Shown: positions 13,945 through 27,889 of the stretch, piece by piece
How the letters are laid out: each line of letters opens with the position of its first letter
Numbering within the stretch: position 1 is the stretch's first letter
Assembly: GCA_013398615.1 (NCBI GenBank)
Contig: VZSR01003807.1
Coordinates: 38,085,738-38,149,737, forward strand
Length of the DNA: 64,000 nt
Direction: 5' to 3'
Source: Brachypodius melanocephalos
Lineage: Eukaryota > Chordata > Aves > Passeriformes > Pycnonotidae
Position numbers and translations under genes: made by a program
Notes under the pieces: generated by a model
Told to the model about the DNA's origin: nothing
The model's database searches: none
What the model saw: only the letters and a program-made list of their open reading frames with translations

Positions 13945-16900
13945 CATTAAGCTGCAAAGCAGAATTCTCAGGGACTTTGATAATGTAGATCACCTTTTGG
14001 TACAAAGATTCTGTAGCATGTTTTTATTGCTCTTGACAACTGCCACCTTCCCCCTTCTTTTTCTACCCATAAGAATTTTGTTAGCAGTACAGCTATTCTT
14101 CAGCTTAAACAGTGATACCAGAAAAATGTTAGCTCTTGTAGTATTAAACAGAGCCAAAATTGAAGAGAGAACAGCACCACACAGGGAGGGCAAAATAATC
14201 TTATGTTGATCTACAGAAAGCAAGAAGTCATTGTCATCTTGTATGAAAAAATATATAAACATGTAGAGTGTAAAGAAAGTATTGGAAGTTTAAAATATAA
14301 TAATTTTAATATATATAATATTAATATATTTAATATAATAAAAATATAATAGTTTAACAAGCCAACAACTCTATAATTCATTAAGGTTGCTGGTCTAAGA
14401 ATCAAAATTTTGTTTATTAAAAAATATTGAAGTTTTGTTGCATATTAAAACTTTATTCATTGTGCAAAACAGTCACAATATAACAATAATATCACTTCCA
14501 AAAGCTTCTTTAGGAAGTAAATATGATCAAAGGAACATCCTAAAATTTAAAATGCACATAAGTGGCAGAAATAAATATTTAAAATCCTAAGAGATGAATT
14601 CTTTTCAGCTTCATGAGTCCAAGTAGTAGGGAGGTAAGGACATAAAGCTTTCCTTTCTGTTTCCCAGGGTGTTTCATTTGGGGATTTGTACACCTGTCCT
14701 TCCTTGAGGACAGCTCAGAATTCATATTTAATACCCACAGAAGGCACCCTCGTGCAGGTGCATCCAAGTCCTTCTGAAAGGGGAAGTGAAATGCTCTTAG
14801 TAGTTTTGTCAGAATGAAGCTTTGGGAATGGGGAGGGAGAAGCGACAGGACAAAAACACAAGTGGTTACTCAGCTGCCTGAGAATAAGCCAGAGATTAGT
14901 TTGACCCAGTGGACTTCTATTTTGGATGCCACTAAATGCAGCCTTCTTTAGCTGCTCCACATAACACGGCTTATTTTCCCCTTAAGGACCTCATATGTAC
15001 CAAAACATACATTTTTTTCCAGCACACATCTGAAAACAGAGTGGTGAATTCTAATCCTGTAATGGATTTTGGAGTGGAGCTATGTTCTTGCTTGATAAAG
15101 ATTCCATTTCAACAGTAGCTGTTTCGTAAGAAATATGTGTAATGCACTGCTCCCTGAACCTGATCTATCATGTTTCTGCTAATACAAAACTTTATAGAAA
15201 CCAGACACAAAAGACTTACTAATCATCAGTAGCTTTTCCAGACACTCTCCACTGCTATTAATTGAGTGCATGTTAATGAGGACAGCATGCTTTCTAAATC
15301 CAAATCTAGCAGTTTGGGCAGAACTCAAAAAACCCACCATCCTGATAGGGTTTGAAAAACTACTAAAATGCCTGTTTGCTGCTGTCATTGGATAATATAA
15401 TGAACAAAGATACCTGATGGTATTTCCACATTTGCTGGAGTTCCACGTGTTTTGTGATCCCACGCGAGCAATGACTGCAGTATCTGTACAGTAATGGTGG
15501 AGATGTATCCAATCGCGCTTTGTCAATGGAAGCTGCCGAAGCATAGAGCAAGAGATCATTTAACTCAGAGAGCTAAGCCTTGGGAAGAGATGCAGTGCTG
15601 AATCTGTTCCTAGTTTTGGTTCCATGGGAGACAACTGAAAAACTCACATTTCCTCATAAATGTAATGAGTTGAGCTATTTTTCCAACATCTTCATATAGC
15701 AGAGAATGTTTTTGGGCTTACAGTCTTGCACAGTGGTTTATACTTGACCTATAACTATCAGAAGAGTATTTAATTACATTTTGTCTTCTTCAAGCTTGAC
15801 CCAGAATTCTTACCCTTAAGTTACCCTGTGACTGAGAAAGACCTTTTGAGGTGCAAGAGAGGAAGTCCTACCATCTTCCAGCTGAGCATTCCCCTCCTTG
15901 CAGAGGTCATGGGAATACTTTTGGAGCACCTACCATGAACTGCCATGCCCAAGCACATTTTGATGACAGCATCTGAGCCAGATTCCCAGCCTTCCTGGGG
16001 AGCTTATAGGAGTAGGATGTGCACTTTCAGATTGCTCCCAGCTTGGTGCAAATGAGGCATACAGCCATTCATGTACAACAGGCCATAGCACGTAGGGTTC
16101 TTGAGAGCATGGATAAAAAGCAATTCTTATTGGGGGAAATTACCTCACTTGCCCTTTTTCACTCTTACAGGACAATAGCTAGAGTAAATCTGCACAACAA
16201 TAGAGTCAGATTTCTAATCACAAACTAATGTTTCCATTCAGAGCACATTATTGGCCTCTGACCAAGTTCCATGTGGGTCCAATACTGCAATCTTCATTCA
16301 AATAAGAAGAGATTTATCAAAGTGAGGATCGGAACTTTTGTCTATAAAATCAGCTGGTTCCTGTTAGAAGATTCATTCAATCATGATGACGTTTGTAATA
16401 TCTCCACCAAAATCAGTTAAACTCATTCCTTTTGCCTTGCAAGATTTGTCTCATAGTACATTATCAAAGTCTTTTTGTTACTCAGACCAGTGACTGTAAA
16501 GAATTATCAGAAAAAAATTCTGAAACTGCTTAGAAATATTGATTTCATGAGGTGGATGGGATGACTGTATAGAAATCCCCTTCCAAATTAATAGCATGAA
16601 CCAAATGTAGCACAATAAAATTGTCTTTAATATAACAATGATTTTAATGAGTTTTAGAAGAATTCATTTACAATAATAAAACACAGAATCATAAATAACG
16701 CTAGTAATACAGACAAATTCAAAGAATAAGTATTACATCTATCTGATAATAACAATGGTAAGAAAATGAGAAATTAAATTAAATCTGAAAACAAACTTTC
16801 AATTGAAAGCTTACTATCTAGGCACTTTATAATTTAAAGTATGTCTAAAATAAATATAGTAAGAAAATGTTAAATATTCTACCATAATATCCATATTCCA

Positions 16901-19661
16901 TTTTTTTTTCCAGTTTCATAACTCCCATCTTTGTTTCACAGTATTTAGGGCAAGATTCCTGGGAATGGTTTTCATGGTTACCTTTCCATTTATCATGTCT
17001 CTTCTGTTATTTGTTCCTAGGAGGTAAGAAATGACAGTAAAGGAAAAATAATGGATAAGTGAAAGAAAATTATAGAGAAATTATCTAGATTTAATCTCAT
17101 TTTCTATAACATTATAGGTACTCTTCTTTTGTTAAAAAATGAGAAATGAGACATTATAGTTTCTAGGTACTGTTAAATGCTTAATCTACAGTCCACCAGA
17201 CCTATAACTCCCAGACTATTTGTGAATCCAGCATCGGAATATAGCTCATGCCATTCATGAATCCAACTGGCTCTTTTGCACATGACCCAACCTGTAATTT
17301 ATAAACTATTTATGCATCCCGAGTTGGACCTATAGTTACAGTTTCATAACACCAGCAACATTTTTGAGAGGACTGCTGCCAAAGAACAAATAATATCTAC
17401 ACTTCAAAGAAACAGAATTTGTGTCCTAAAACTTCCTCCAAGAAAAATGAGAACATTCCTTCCTGTCATTATATTTCTGAAGAAACATTTAATCCATGAG
17501 CTAATTGATTTATTTTAGCAGAAAATCTGTCCTTTTCTCTTTCTCTTTTTTTTTTTCCCTTTTTTTTTTTTTTTCTCTTTTCCCCTGCCCTGTGAAACAA
17601 GGATGCTACCAGGACAGCTTTTTTAAATGCAAAGATCTTCTTAATAAATTCCTTTGACACTATTTGGGACAGAGATGTTTCTTATAATTATTAGTTAGAG
17701 CTAAAGATAAAATGATAAAGGCAAATTAGGGAGCTGCAGCCATTAAATCTCTCTTAGTGACTTTATCCAACAGTATGCAACAAACATATTTCTGCAAAGC
17801 ATGCATTAAATATACGTGCACATGTAGCCAGATAGTTGAAGGACATTACAAATAATGCAAATATTTTCATTCTTTTTCCATGGGGATGCATTTATTTCTG
17901 TAACATAAAGCAGTCCAAGTTCATCTAATACAAGAATTGGTGGTTTGTTTTTTTTTTTTCATGGCAAATACATAAATCTTTCCCCTGGATGTTTTCCTCT
18001 AAAGCTTACGTGGCTCAGTCCTCTCCTGCAGAAATAGGATAGCACTCACTGTTGACCAGGACAATATGGCCATGTTAGACCTTGACCTAGCAAACAGGTC
18101 TTCAGTATTAGCTGTGTTGCTGATGCTTAGAGGTCTCTGTTAGTGATTAGGACCTGCCTCTTCTAGGCACGTCACGTACATGGAAGAGCAAACTTTCTGC
18201 TTCCCTGAAGAGTTCAGAGGCTTGAGAAAGTAATTTGCTCCTCAGCCAGGCAGGTGTGGGTGGTGCAAGCTCCTCACAAAGGCAGATGGACACTCCCAGC
18301 TAAGAGCAAGGGCACAAAGCCTTTGATGCCCCTCCAGGCTGTGTTCTGAGCTGCTGACTGCAAAGAATTCTTGTTTTTTCCATTTTTGACATGTCATAGC
18401 TGTGTTCTCTTTTTCGTTGTTGTTGGGATTCTTTTCCTTTCTTTTTTTTTTTTTTTGTCTCATTCCCTTTCAAACCCATCACTGTGTTGCCACAGAACTC
18501 ATTTCAGCCATCAAGGATTTAAATTTAGCTCTGGCAGGAGTCAGAGGGTAGGTTTATGCACCCACCTCTGGTGATGTAAGGCTAACCTCAAGGTCCACAC
18601 TTCCAGCTGAGCCCAGTGCTCAGCCCAGGAAAGCTAAACACACTGATTTTCCCATGCCCTCAGAGAGGCCTGCAAAGCCTCTCTGGGCTGCCTGGTGGCA
18701 ACCACTGGAGTAAACAAAAGGAAAATTCAGCACAGTCAGTTCTTGTTTAATCTTTATGCATCAGGATTGACCTGATCAACACAGCAAGGCTATGCCAGCT
18801 TCTGTCACCTGAGGGACCTGGCTCCTGGTCTGCCTTGAAGTTCACTGGGCAATTTTCAGCCAAAAAGCTTTGTGTTCCCTTTCCAGCACTGACTGCTTTT
18901 CTGGCCCTCTGGAAATTCTCATGAAACACGTGCCCTTGTTATTATTGTGGGACAGTAATGCTGATATTACAGTAGCACCCAGAGGCCTGGAATGAGGTCC
19001 CATCAGTTGCACACTGAACACAGCTGTGGGTTTTGGCCAAAGTGTCAGCCCTGCCATGGCAGCAATCACCGACGTGTGCCTGCAGAGGAACTGGAGGTAC
19101 TCAGCTGGACGAGACCCCTGTGGCTGCTGGGGAGGTGCTCACCAGCCATGCCTCTCTTCAAATACCCAACCTTTTGTGCTGAGGGCAGGTTTTCACCCTC
19201 CTTTTCACAACCTCAAGGAGGCTGCTGGAAACAAAAGTTATAGGATGCAACATAAAGCAGAGGGTAACCTAGGGAGGTCATAGTGGCCCTCGGAGAAGAA
19301 CTAAGAGCATATCTGATCAGTGCATCAACATCAGTCTGTTTTTCAACAGAAATATTCCAGTCATAGTTTCTCTGAATGAGAGACTTTTAGTGGCTTAGGG
19401 TAACCAATGACTGGCTTATCCCTCCTGGGATTCCAAGATCACCCTTTCACATCCAAAAGGGAGAGAAAATGTGCATGCTTCCAACTTCTGGCTCTCAAAC
19501 ATACCTTTAAAAAACGTACAGTGCCCTGAAAAATTATGACAGAGGAGATGCCACCAAACAGAGCCCATCTGAAAGAAGTTTTCCATGGTTCAGATAAGTG
19601 ATCTGCTGGAGACACATGGGAGCCCACTGCTCATTTGCTCATTCATTTATATTAAGAATGT

Positions 19662-19683
19662 AAAAAAAAAAAAAAAAAAAAAA
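19662..19683 (+). repeat. Run of 22 A
   Basis: The run is uninterrupted. I could not recognise a retroposed body before it or a target-site duplication around it. Confidence 0.9.
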
Positions 19684-22274
19684 GGCATTCAATTAGCTTT
19701 AACAGATTTTTTAAAAAATATTTAACTATTTTAGCATGAGAAAACTCTAGTTATTGAGCCAATTTTTTTTTAATGGAGAAGCAATTATTGGTTGACACGT
19801 GCCATTTATTGGTACTCTTGAAACATTATGTGTTAACAGATTTAGCGTTCCTCAGTCCTACTGCTGCCATTTATTCTCTGTCCTAGGGTACCTGGAGACT
19901 GATCCTATGCTTTATCATTCTGCAAGGTACTCTGCAGCCATGTAATGTTTGGAAACTCTGTTTTGAAGACCTTTAAAATCACGTTCATGGTTTCTGGACT
20001 GGTTTCTCTGTTAGTTTAGATTGGCAGCCCTGCACTGACTTCACTGAACGTCTGGCAATTTACACCAACTGTGAATTTTGATCTTTATTTCTTCTTCTTT
20101 TAATTTCTGAGGACAGATTGGTTTATTTTAAAACCTGGCTGCTGATTCGAAATGTGTGAAATAGCTTTTTTTTGCTGCATAAATATTTTTAAACAGCATT
20201 TTCAAGGATTTTGCAATGAGCTACGTGAAGCTGGCAAAGCTCTGGTACCCCCTTCATCTTGTGCAAACAGAATTATGTAAAGAATAGGCCTCTGGGACAT
20301 TAATATGTTCAAGCAAAAAGGACATTAAAAAGCAACTTTTTTTCTCAATGATCCTTAACCTTTCCCCATCCTGGCCCCTGGAGTGACATCCCACCATCTA
20401 GATATTTTACCTGATTTATCCTGACTAGATTTTCTTTACACCCCTGATAGAACCAGCTGGCCTGTTCACTGCTTGTGTTTGCCATCACTGCAGTGAACAA
20501 TTTATCTCCTGCTGTGAGTCCCTCAGTCTATAAAGCCTATTCCAGATTCAATTAAATTTCTAAGTGCAGGCACAAGGCCATCTAAAAGTTGTTTTTCCCT
20601 TGAATTTAATGGGGTTTGGCCTAGAAAGTTGGTCTGCTGGCCTGGTAGTCATTCCCACATAAGGGATGCCTTTCTTCCTTACTCAGAATTACCTGAAGAT
20701 CTCCTAAGCAGTGAGTATTTGCTTAGCCATACACCTCCCTAAAATGCTTTAATGTGATGAAGCTGTTGAGCATTTCTAAACATAGACACAAATTTGAGAC
20801 TGTATTGTAAATGGTTTCTGCATCCCTTTGAGCATTGTCTAAGGCCAAATCTCATAGCCAAGTAAGCAAGTCTAAAACCTTGCCATGAAAATCAAGGCTC
20901 AGTATCTGGCTGTTGAAGGAGGGCTACACCCCCTCTGAGGCTGCAGGATTGCTCTGCCTTCTCCAAAGCTGGCATTTGCCCAGCTCCCTGCACATGCCTC
21001 AGCATCCTCTCCCTAATCCAAGGTTTTCTTTCCCTTCTCAGCAGTGTATTGGGGAAGCAACATCAACTTCGTGCAACATCCAGTCTCTACCCTGATGATG
21101 AAGAAATTTTCCTCCTCAGCTGTAACCACTCTTACTCCGGGCTTCCAGTCAGCTGTAACTGGTATTGCCACAGGAAAAAGTTGACAAATTGGGTAACAGC
21201 AAGACACAGTCACTGCCAGACACCTACATGTATGTGGGATAACTCTGATCCCTCCTTTGAGCCTGAATTCCTTTCTCTTCCTCATCTCCAAAGGCTGGGG
21301 TGTGCAAGGTGGGTGAGAGCAGCACAGTCAGTTCCAATCCCAATCCCAACACTAATAGTTGCCGCAGGTCTTTGGGTGTCAGAATGTTGATGGCGTCTTC
21401 TGGCCTTTGCTTCATTTGGCAACCCATATGCCTTACACCAGTGCACTTCTCCATCTAACAACAAGAGATGCTGCTTCCTGCCCCTTTCCACCTGCCCCAG
21501 ATTTGCCTGCACCTGCTGCCCAGATCTACCTCACTTTGCATTTCCATCCCTGAGGGGCTGCTTCCCTGGCTGTGCTCTTCACTCTTTTGTTTGTGTGTGT
21601 GTGATGCATTCCCATCACATACACACGAATACGCTGCTGGTACATTTTCTCCTGCTGGGATTTCCATCGCTCTCTGCCCATCTTCCTGCTCCCAGTTTTC
21701 CCATTCAGAGCATGGCAGCAGGGGCTGGCCAGGAAGAAAGCCTGGGGTTGTGCACCCACCTGAGCTGCTCCCTTCTCCTGAAGGTGTAGGGGCAAGGCAC
21801 AAGGGGCCAGGCAAGGAGGGCTTCCTCCCAAAGGCAAAGCTGAAATTTATTAGAAGGCTGGAGCTCTGTCTTTAGATCTTTCCTGGCTCTGCTCCTGAGC
21901 AAATCATGTCAGTGAGAAGAGCTGGCAGCACTGCTGCCGGCTCCCCTGGCTCCCCAGCCCTGGAACACAGGCTCAGCACTCGGCCCTGCAGCTTCTGAAT
22001 CGCGGCTGAGCTGCACGTGGAGCTGGCTGTCGCTCCCAGCCTCTGCGCTCCCTCCCCATGCGCCGCTCCTATGAATCACAGGTGGTGTGCATTTCCCTCC
22101 GTGGACTGAAAGGAGTTTTCAAGAGCTCCAAAATCACTCAAAGTTAATGGGAGCCGGGAGCCCAAAGCGCCCCCGAGGAGCTGCACTGCCCCAGCGCCGC
22201 TCAAGCCCTGGTGTGTGCTGGAACTGGGATTCTTAACTCACAGGATGCTTTTAAAAATGTGTTTCGCTCTCTCA

Positions 22275-22510
22275 CACAAGCAGGAGCCAAGAGCTTGAGA
22301 GTTCTGGTCTTGCTTCTGCAATTAAACTGTTCTAAGTTTTTTTAGGCAAGTCACAATCCTACTGAGCCTCTTTCACCATCTGTAAACGAGAGATAACAAT
22401 ACTTAACATCCTTCCAAAGTAAATGTTAATGAGACTTCAGCAGCTTACGTCTACATCGGGTCTTGGAGATACAAGGCGTTGGGAGAGCATTATGTGCTGT
22501 TGTTACTAAT
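22275..22510 (+). mobile_element. MIR-like SINE remnant
   Basis: The segment reads in MIR order. A degenerate tRNA-like head is followed by TTTAGGCAAGTCACAATCCT, then ACTGAGCCTCTTTCACCATC, then TGTAAACGAGAGATAACAAT, and a tail with ACAAGGCGTTGGGAGAGCAT, TATGTGCTGT and TACTAATTGT. This matches the MIR core and 3' region in order and spacing, at high divergence. The assignment is from memory of the consensus. Confidence 0.6.
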
Positions 22511-24172
22511 TGTGAATATCCTTTGCTTTAGCTTGTTGTCAATTATTATTAAAAGTGAGAATTTGTGATCCAATGTAATATTACTCAGGAAAGATTTAGT
22601 ATCTTTCACAGCCTGTAAATAACTTTGTTGTATTTGTCTGATGCAGAGATGGTAATAGGAAACAGATTTCAAAAGTGGTGCAAAAAGGAATGTGTGGTTG
22701 TTCTGACAATATAGTTTTCTTAAATTTAAACCTGATAAATCAACTTTGGACTTATATTTTCTGTGAGGAGAATATTTTTAAGTGAGGCAACATAAATGAA
22801 TTCCTTAACTGGAACATACACATTAGCACTACATTCCTACCTTTCTGTTGAATTCTAATGAATAAACAGACACATGTTAGGGCTTTAAACAACATTTGGC
22901 AAAGCAGTATAGAGAATTTGTTCACAAATTGCAGAAGGAATCTGAGGTGGGTCTTCCTTTTACCAACTTTTTAACCCCAAGAAGTGAAAAGTGACGGACA
23001 CATTTCAAGTCTAGACCCATCAGTGTCATGAAGGGCATTGGGACATTTCAGCTGTTTACCAATACTCTTTGTCTTCATTACCATGAAATACCTATCTGAA
23101 GCCATCTAAAATTTGGCAAATGAAAGTTAATTAAGCTACAGTAAAGATATTAGATCAACTAACCCCCTCACAGGGAAAATTACTCAGGCAGAGGAGACCT
23201 CAGAGTCCTTCATCCTTTTCCTTTTCTTTATTCCCTCTGGAACCACAGGACACTAGATTCATCCACTCAAACTTTGTACCTCCAGCATGAATGTCTGGTT
23301 TTCCTCCCCCATCCTGTGCATTCCTATTGATTCACACTACCATGGGCTTCCCTGTAGTGTGGGATATCCCTAAAAATCAACCTTACTGTAAAGGGTGGAA
23401 TAGCTTTTGGCTGTTGTGTCGTGAAGAAGTCAGTTTAGGGAATGCAGAAACTTTCCCAGGGATATGGGATTGCTGGTTAGGATTTTCCTCTTAGAGACTT
23501 CCATCCCCAATTGACTGAGCCTACATTCCCTTACACCAAAGTGTTCCCAACCCTTCTGTGCCATGGTGCACCAGCCGAAGGATTACTGACGTTGCTGTAC
23601 TTCTCCTTTGCACACAAGTATGGGTCACTGACGTGAAGCAGCCAATTTGTCTGTGGAAAATGAAGTCTGGGCTCTTGCTTCCATGGCTGAGGGGGTTTTT
23701 ATGCTCTCAAGCCTCATAAAGCCACCGTGTAGCTCCAGGTGTACGCATGGTTTTGTGTGTTTTTAATTTGGCTTCTTAAATACTTTAGATTAAAATCCAT
23801 AATATTTTTCTAATATAATAGAAAGCTTGGAAGAGTCAGCTCTAATTAGTTTTATTATTGTTGGTAGCAGCTCTTGGCATACAGAGATTTTTAATGGAAT
23901 CTTGACTTCTGTGGAGCTGGAGCACATAGGAATTTCTCACAAGAACAGAAAGGAGTGAAAATTCTAGCCTTTTCCATATTTCTAAGCATCCAGTTATTTT
24001 GGAATCTATTGCAGATGTATCCCATTAACTGTCAAGTTACTTAGTAAACCCACCAAATTACTGCACACTCACTCAATAAAAGTGTTAGATATATAAACTA
24101 GCAAGGAAGTTCTCAAAGTTTTGTTTAAACCTCAACAGGGGAAAAAAATTGTTTTGGTTTGGTGGTGTTTTT

Positions 24173-24197
24173 TTGTTGTTGTTGTTGTTGTTGTTGT
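24173..24197 (+). repeat. (TTG)8 microsatellite
   Basis: Eight TTG units stand in a T/G-rich neighbourhood that continues to about 24,240. Confidence 0.9.
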
Positions 24198-24441
24198 ATT
24201 TTTGGGCCTTTTTTGTTTTGTTTGGGATTTTTATTTTTTAAGCAATACATCCAGGGAAAATGAATGTTAAAAAACTAGCAGCACGAAATGAGAGCTTACA
24301 TTTCCAAACCTCGACATACCACATGTGCCTATAAAATACAGGAAATGGGTACAAATGTGAAGCTGCACACAGGATTAGAGGCACATGAACACATTTAAAG
24401 CAGGTGGAAATAATGTCAGCTGGAGCTGTAATGTTAGGTTT

Positions 24442-24455
24442 CTACCAGGGGGCAA
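24442..24455 (+). promoter_or_regulatory. CTCF-like motif
   Basis: CTACCAGGGGGCAA matches the CTCF core CCASYAGRKGGCRS at 12 of 14 positions. A match of this length can arise by chance, so occupancy is unproven. Confidence 0.35.
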
Positions 24456-26919
24456 AGACTAGATGTGGCTGTACTGCTATTGAAGTACTCTTGATACAAT
24501 TTTCTGAGAAGAAAGCATAAACACAAAAAATTTCTGGCATCCTTAAACAAATGTACAGATGTTAGTTGCATCTCTTCCCATTGCTTTTAAAACAGGAAAG
24601 CCTCCAGGCCTTCAGTTCAACTGCAAAGACTTCCAAATCCAGAGAGCTACTTTGTCAACAAAAGAAGCCTTGGGCAACAACACAAAAGTGACCCTTTTTT
24701 GTCAACTGGCATTACAATATCATGCAAAGCCAACATATGACATCAAGTTATTGTGAAATCTGTGGTCTGGTGCTAAGTTATCCTCAAATAGGTGTGTCAT
24801 GCATTAAAACAATGACAGGATGTATAGGGAACAAGTAATAAGATGGCCTCTACTGCCCCCACAGACTCTTCTCTACAAGATCAGCACAGGCAGAGGTAAT
24901 CCTCTGTAAAACTTCTGTTTCGCCTCACATTTACCAGTTAGGACCCTTTGGGATGTTCTATATCAGAAAGAGCCTGCCAGGACCAGTGTAAGGTCTATAG
25001 AGGAAACAAGGTTTTCATCTCTTTTCAGATAATCCCACCATCAGTGAGGGTAAAAGTAATTTGTCATTAGCTATGCCCAGGGCTACAATCTCCTCCCTCA
25101 AGGTCCTGGGGGCAGCTTGATCTATGAACCCACCAGCCAGGTGCAAGGGCTAAGAGATGCCACAGAGGCACAGCACAGGATGGCCCTGGCCTTGTCTGCA
25201 TCCTCTGGGATATGAGTTGCTCAGTGTGCACAATTGGTAAAGTTTACTGCATCCTGTGCCTCTCCTGCCAAACTCTTGTTCACAGTGAGGATCCAAATCA
25301 AAGGCTCTTCTACTTCTGCAGCCCTGCTTCCTCATAGCAGCTTAGATTACACATTTTCCATGGACTAGAGGAGCACCCATATCCTACGGCTTAAAAGAAA
25401 AACCTGAAGAATTGCCTGGTCCAAAGAAACTTGTGTTTCCAAAAAAGACAAAATGGGAATGATTTCAGAGTCTGGAATCCCTTCAATCAGTGCTTTCCAA
25501 AAACAACCCTAAGCCCTGCATCCAAAATCTACCGGGGGAGAGAAAACAAGCAAACCTTTCCCACTTCTGAAGATATGGCATACTTGCTTCAGTGCCCATT
25601 AAATGAGATAGTAAGTTTTCCTCCTCTCTGCCAGGTTAAACTACAGATATTCCTTCCCATTATCTTGTACTGTGCTCTTCCAGAGCACAAATAAAGCACC
25701 ATCTGGCCCTTCATTAACTCTATTTGATTTCTTTTGATCTCATGTAAACGATGAGAAAAAGATCTAAGACTCCCTTCTCCTCTTCAGACATGTGCATAAC
25801 TCACATCAGTGTCAATGAGAGTTAAACATGCCTACAGAGAGGAAGAAATAGAAACCACTGTGTGTTTCACTGTCACATCTTTGCATTTGCAAAATGGAAA
25901 CAAAATGGTCCAAAACCTAATTCCCAGATCACATTCCTCCAAGTCTCAAAGTGAACCTCAGAGAGGATGTAGAAATACCAGGATACTGTGACAGGACACA
26001 ATGGGGTTGTTGATGTTCTTATTCATAAAGAAAATCCTCTCGATTGTCATGAATTCAAGCGTCTGCAGCCCAAAGGAAGAGAAAAAGAATAAAATTTAAA
26101 ATGCATTTTGACGTTTTCCACAATATACTTGATCTTCTGTTTATATACAAGACAGAATTTGCTGTAAATTAAAGCCCAAGGTCACGGCGCTTTCCAAAGC
26201 TCCTCTTTTATTTGCCGTCCACAACCTCCCTCCCTAAACAGCACCATCCCTGTCCAGACGAATGGAGCACGTTCAGCATTATCTTTTCTCACTGATGTCC
26301 TTTTGTAAGGACAAAAGATGCGCTCTCTGTTTTGCATTGGGCAAAGAAGCGATGGCTCTGGAGAGCTTGCAGTCGCCAGTTAATCCCTCGTCTTTTCCAA
26401 GGCATGCGGGGAAGTTTGCGCCGATGTAACATCTGGGGCGGTAAAGGCCAGGGGTACCTACAGCCCTGGGAGAACCCCAGTCACCCACGCAGCTGTGGTC
26501 AGGCAGGGGGGAGGGATGTGGCACACCCCCTCACATCCCCTGGAGCGGGGTGCTTGTAGCGGGATGCTGAGGCGTTCACTCCGTCCTGCACCACACCCTG
26601 AACTGAGGCTCCCGCTGTACTCTCCTGCCAGTGGCTTTCCCAGCCTCCGTCCCACACCTCGGCATCCCCTACAGCCCCTTCAGTGAAATTTTCCATGAAA
26701 CAGGTAATGGATTGCAGGGTACATGAATGTGTTAAGAACAGCTAAGCATGTCCAAGAGCTCACCATTCTAAACGTATGGCCTCTTGCACCCGGCTGAAGC
26801 CCTCTCGATGCGTGTGTGCATGTTTGTATACACACCCTCACACACCTCAGGCGTGTCTCTGCACTCCGGGTACTCCCAGCCTGAGCACCGACGGCACAGT
26901 GGCGCTGCTGCCGGACCTG

Positions 26920-27160
26920 GACGGGAGGAAGCGGCGAGCGCGGGGCTGGGGAGGGCGGAGCGGCTGCGCGGGGTTCCGCGGGCGCGCAGGCGGGCACGGG
27001 CCGTGCCCAAGGGGCTTTGAGCCCTTTGGTGGCACCGCGGCTGGCGGCTCATCCCGTCACCCGCGGGTGCGGAGCGAGGCGGGAGAGCAGCGGCCCCGCG
27101 GAGCCCCGGCCCCGGAGAGCCGCGGCCACCGCGGGCGGGAGCCGGGACATCACAGCCGGT
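26920..27160. promoter_or_regulatory. CpG-rich block 1 upstream of TBX18
   Basis: About 240 bp dense in CG dinucleotides, bordered by AT-rich sequence. No ORF in it resembles a protein. Confidence 0.65.
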
Positions 27161-27234
27161 CCATTTCGTTCCCCTGGCCTTTAATGCGGGTTCTGATCTA
27201 GTGCAATAATCAATAATCATCCTTTAGTCTTTGA

Positions 27235-27248
27235 ACACCAGGGGGCTG
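27235..27248 (+). promoter_or_regulatory. CTCF-like motif
   Basis: ACACCAGGGGGCTG matches the CTCF core CCASYAGRKGGCRS at 12 of 14 positions. It lies just after the first CpG-rich block, in the same orientation as the motif at 24,442. Confidence 0.4.
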
Positions 27249-27889
27249 AGAGGACTTTTCAAGACAAATTCCTCTGGCAATGATGTATATTTCACACTTA
27301 CTATGCGCTTTCCACTGAGAAAAGAGAAAGAAAGAGAAAGGAAGGGGGAAAAAAAGAAAGAGGAAAAAGAATAAAGAAGAAAACACTAAAGGAAATAATT
27401 GCATTTATCTACAGACATGAACGACAGAAAGAATCTGGACCACAAGGCATGTCTGTATTTAGTATAGAATAGTGCAATCGATGTACATGTATGTGTGTAT
27501 GTGTTTGGACAAACATACAGATTTATATTATTATGTATGTGTGTATGGATATACAAACAGACATTTGTTCATTGTTAAAAAGGCGCTAAGGGACTTTACC
27601 CACGCAAAGTTTAAAGGATAGCGATTTTAAATCCCCGCTTTCCTTGAGTTCCCCACTAGCGCCTTGGACTCGCCCCGCTCCCCAGGTAATTAGGAGCAGA
27701 GTGCTCGCACAGTTCTAATAACTGTCTCCCTTTCAACACAACATCGAAAAAACAATATATTTGAAAGATATGTCTTGTATGCAACACTTCATAGAGAACT
27801 CGGGGGAAATGATCTCTTGGATGTTCCTCTGAAAGCATTTTGGTCCGGCTGATTGCGGAGGAATTTAATTTTAACGAGCCAAATCCCTT

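Larger units (their letters stand above)
12261..22274. other. Upstream intergenic flank with simple repeats
   Basis: No gene is recognised. Simple sequence includes an A/T-only tract with TA repeats at 13893-13944, an A/T-rich stretch at 14290-14353, a 57-nt pyrimidine tract at 17530-17586, and a run of 22 A at 19662-19683. The sequence becomes more GC-rich after about 20,900. A short GT/CA hairpin lies at about 21,590-21,626. Confidence 0.75.
22511..26900. other. Upstream intergenic flank, no gene recognised
   Basis: This is non-coding, mostly AT-rich, with the TTG microsatellite and one CTCF-like motif at 24442-24455. GC content rises from about 26,340, approaching the CpG-rich blocks. Confidence 0.7.
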
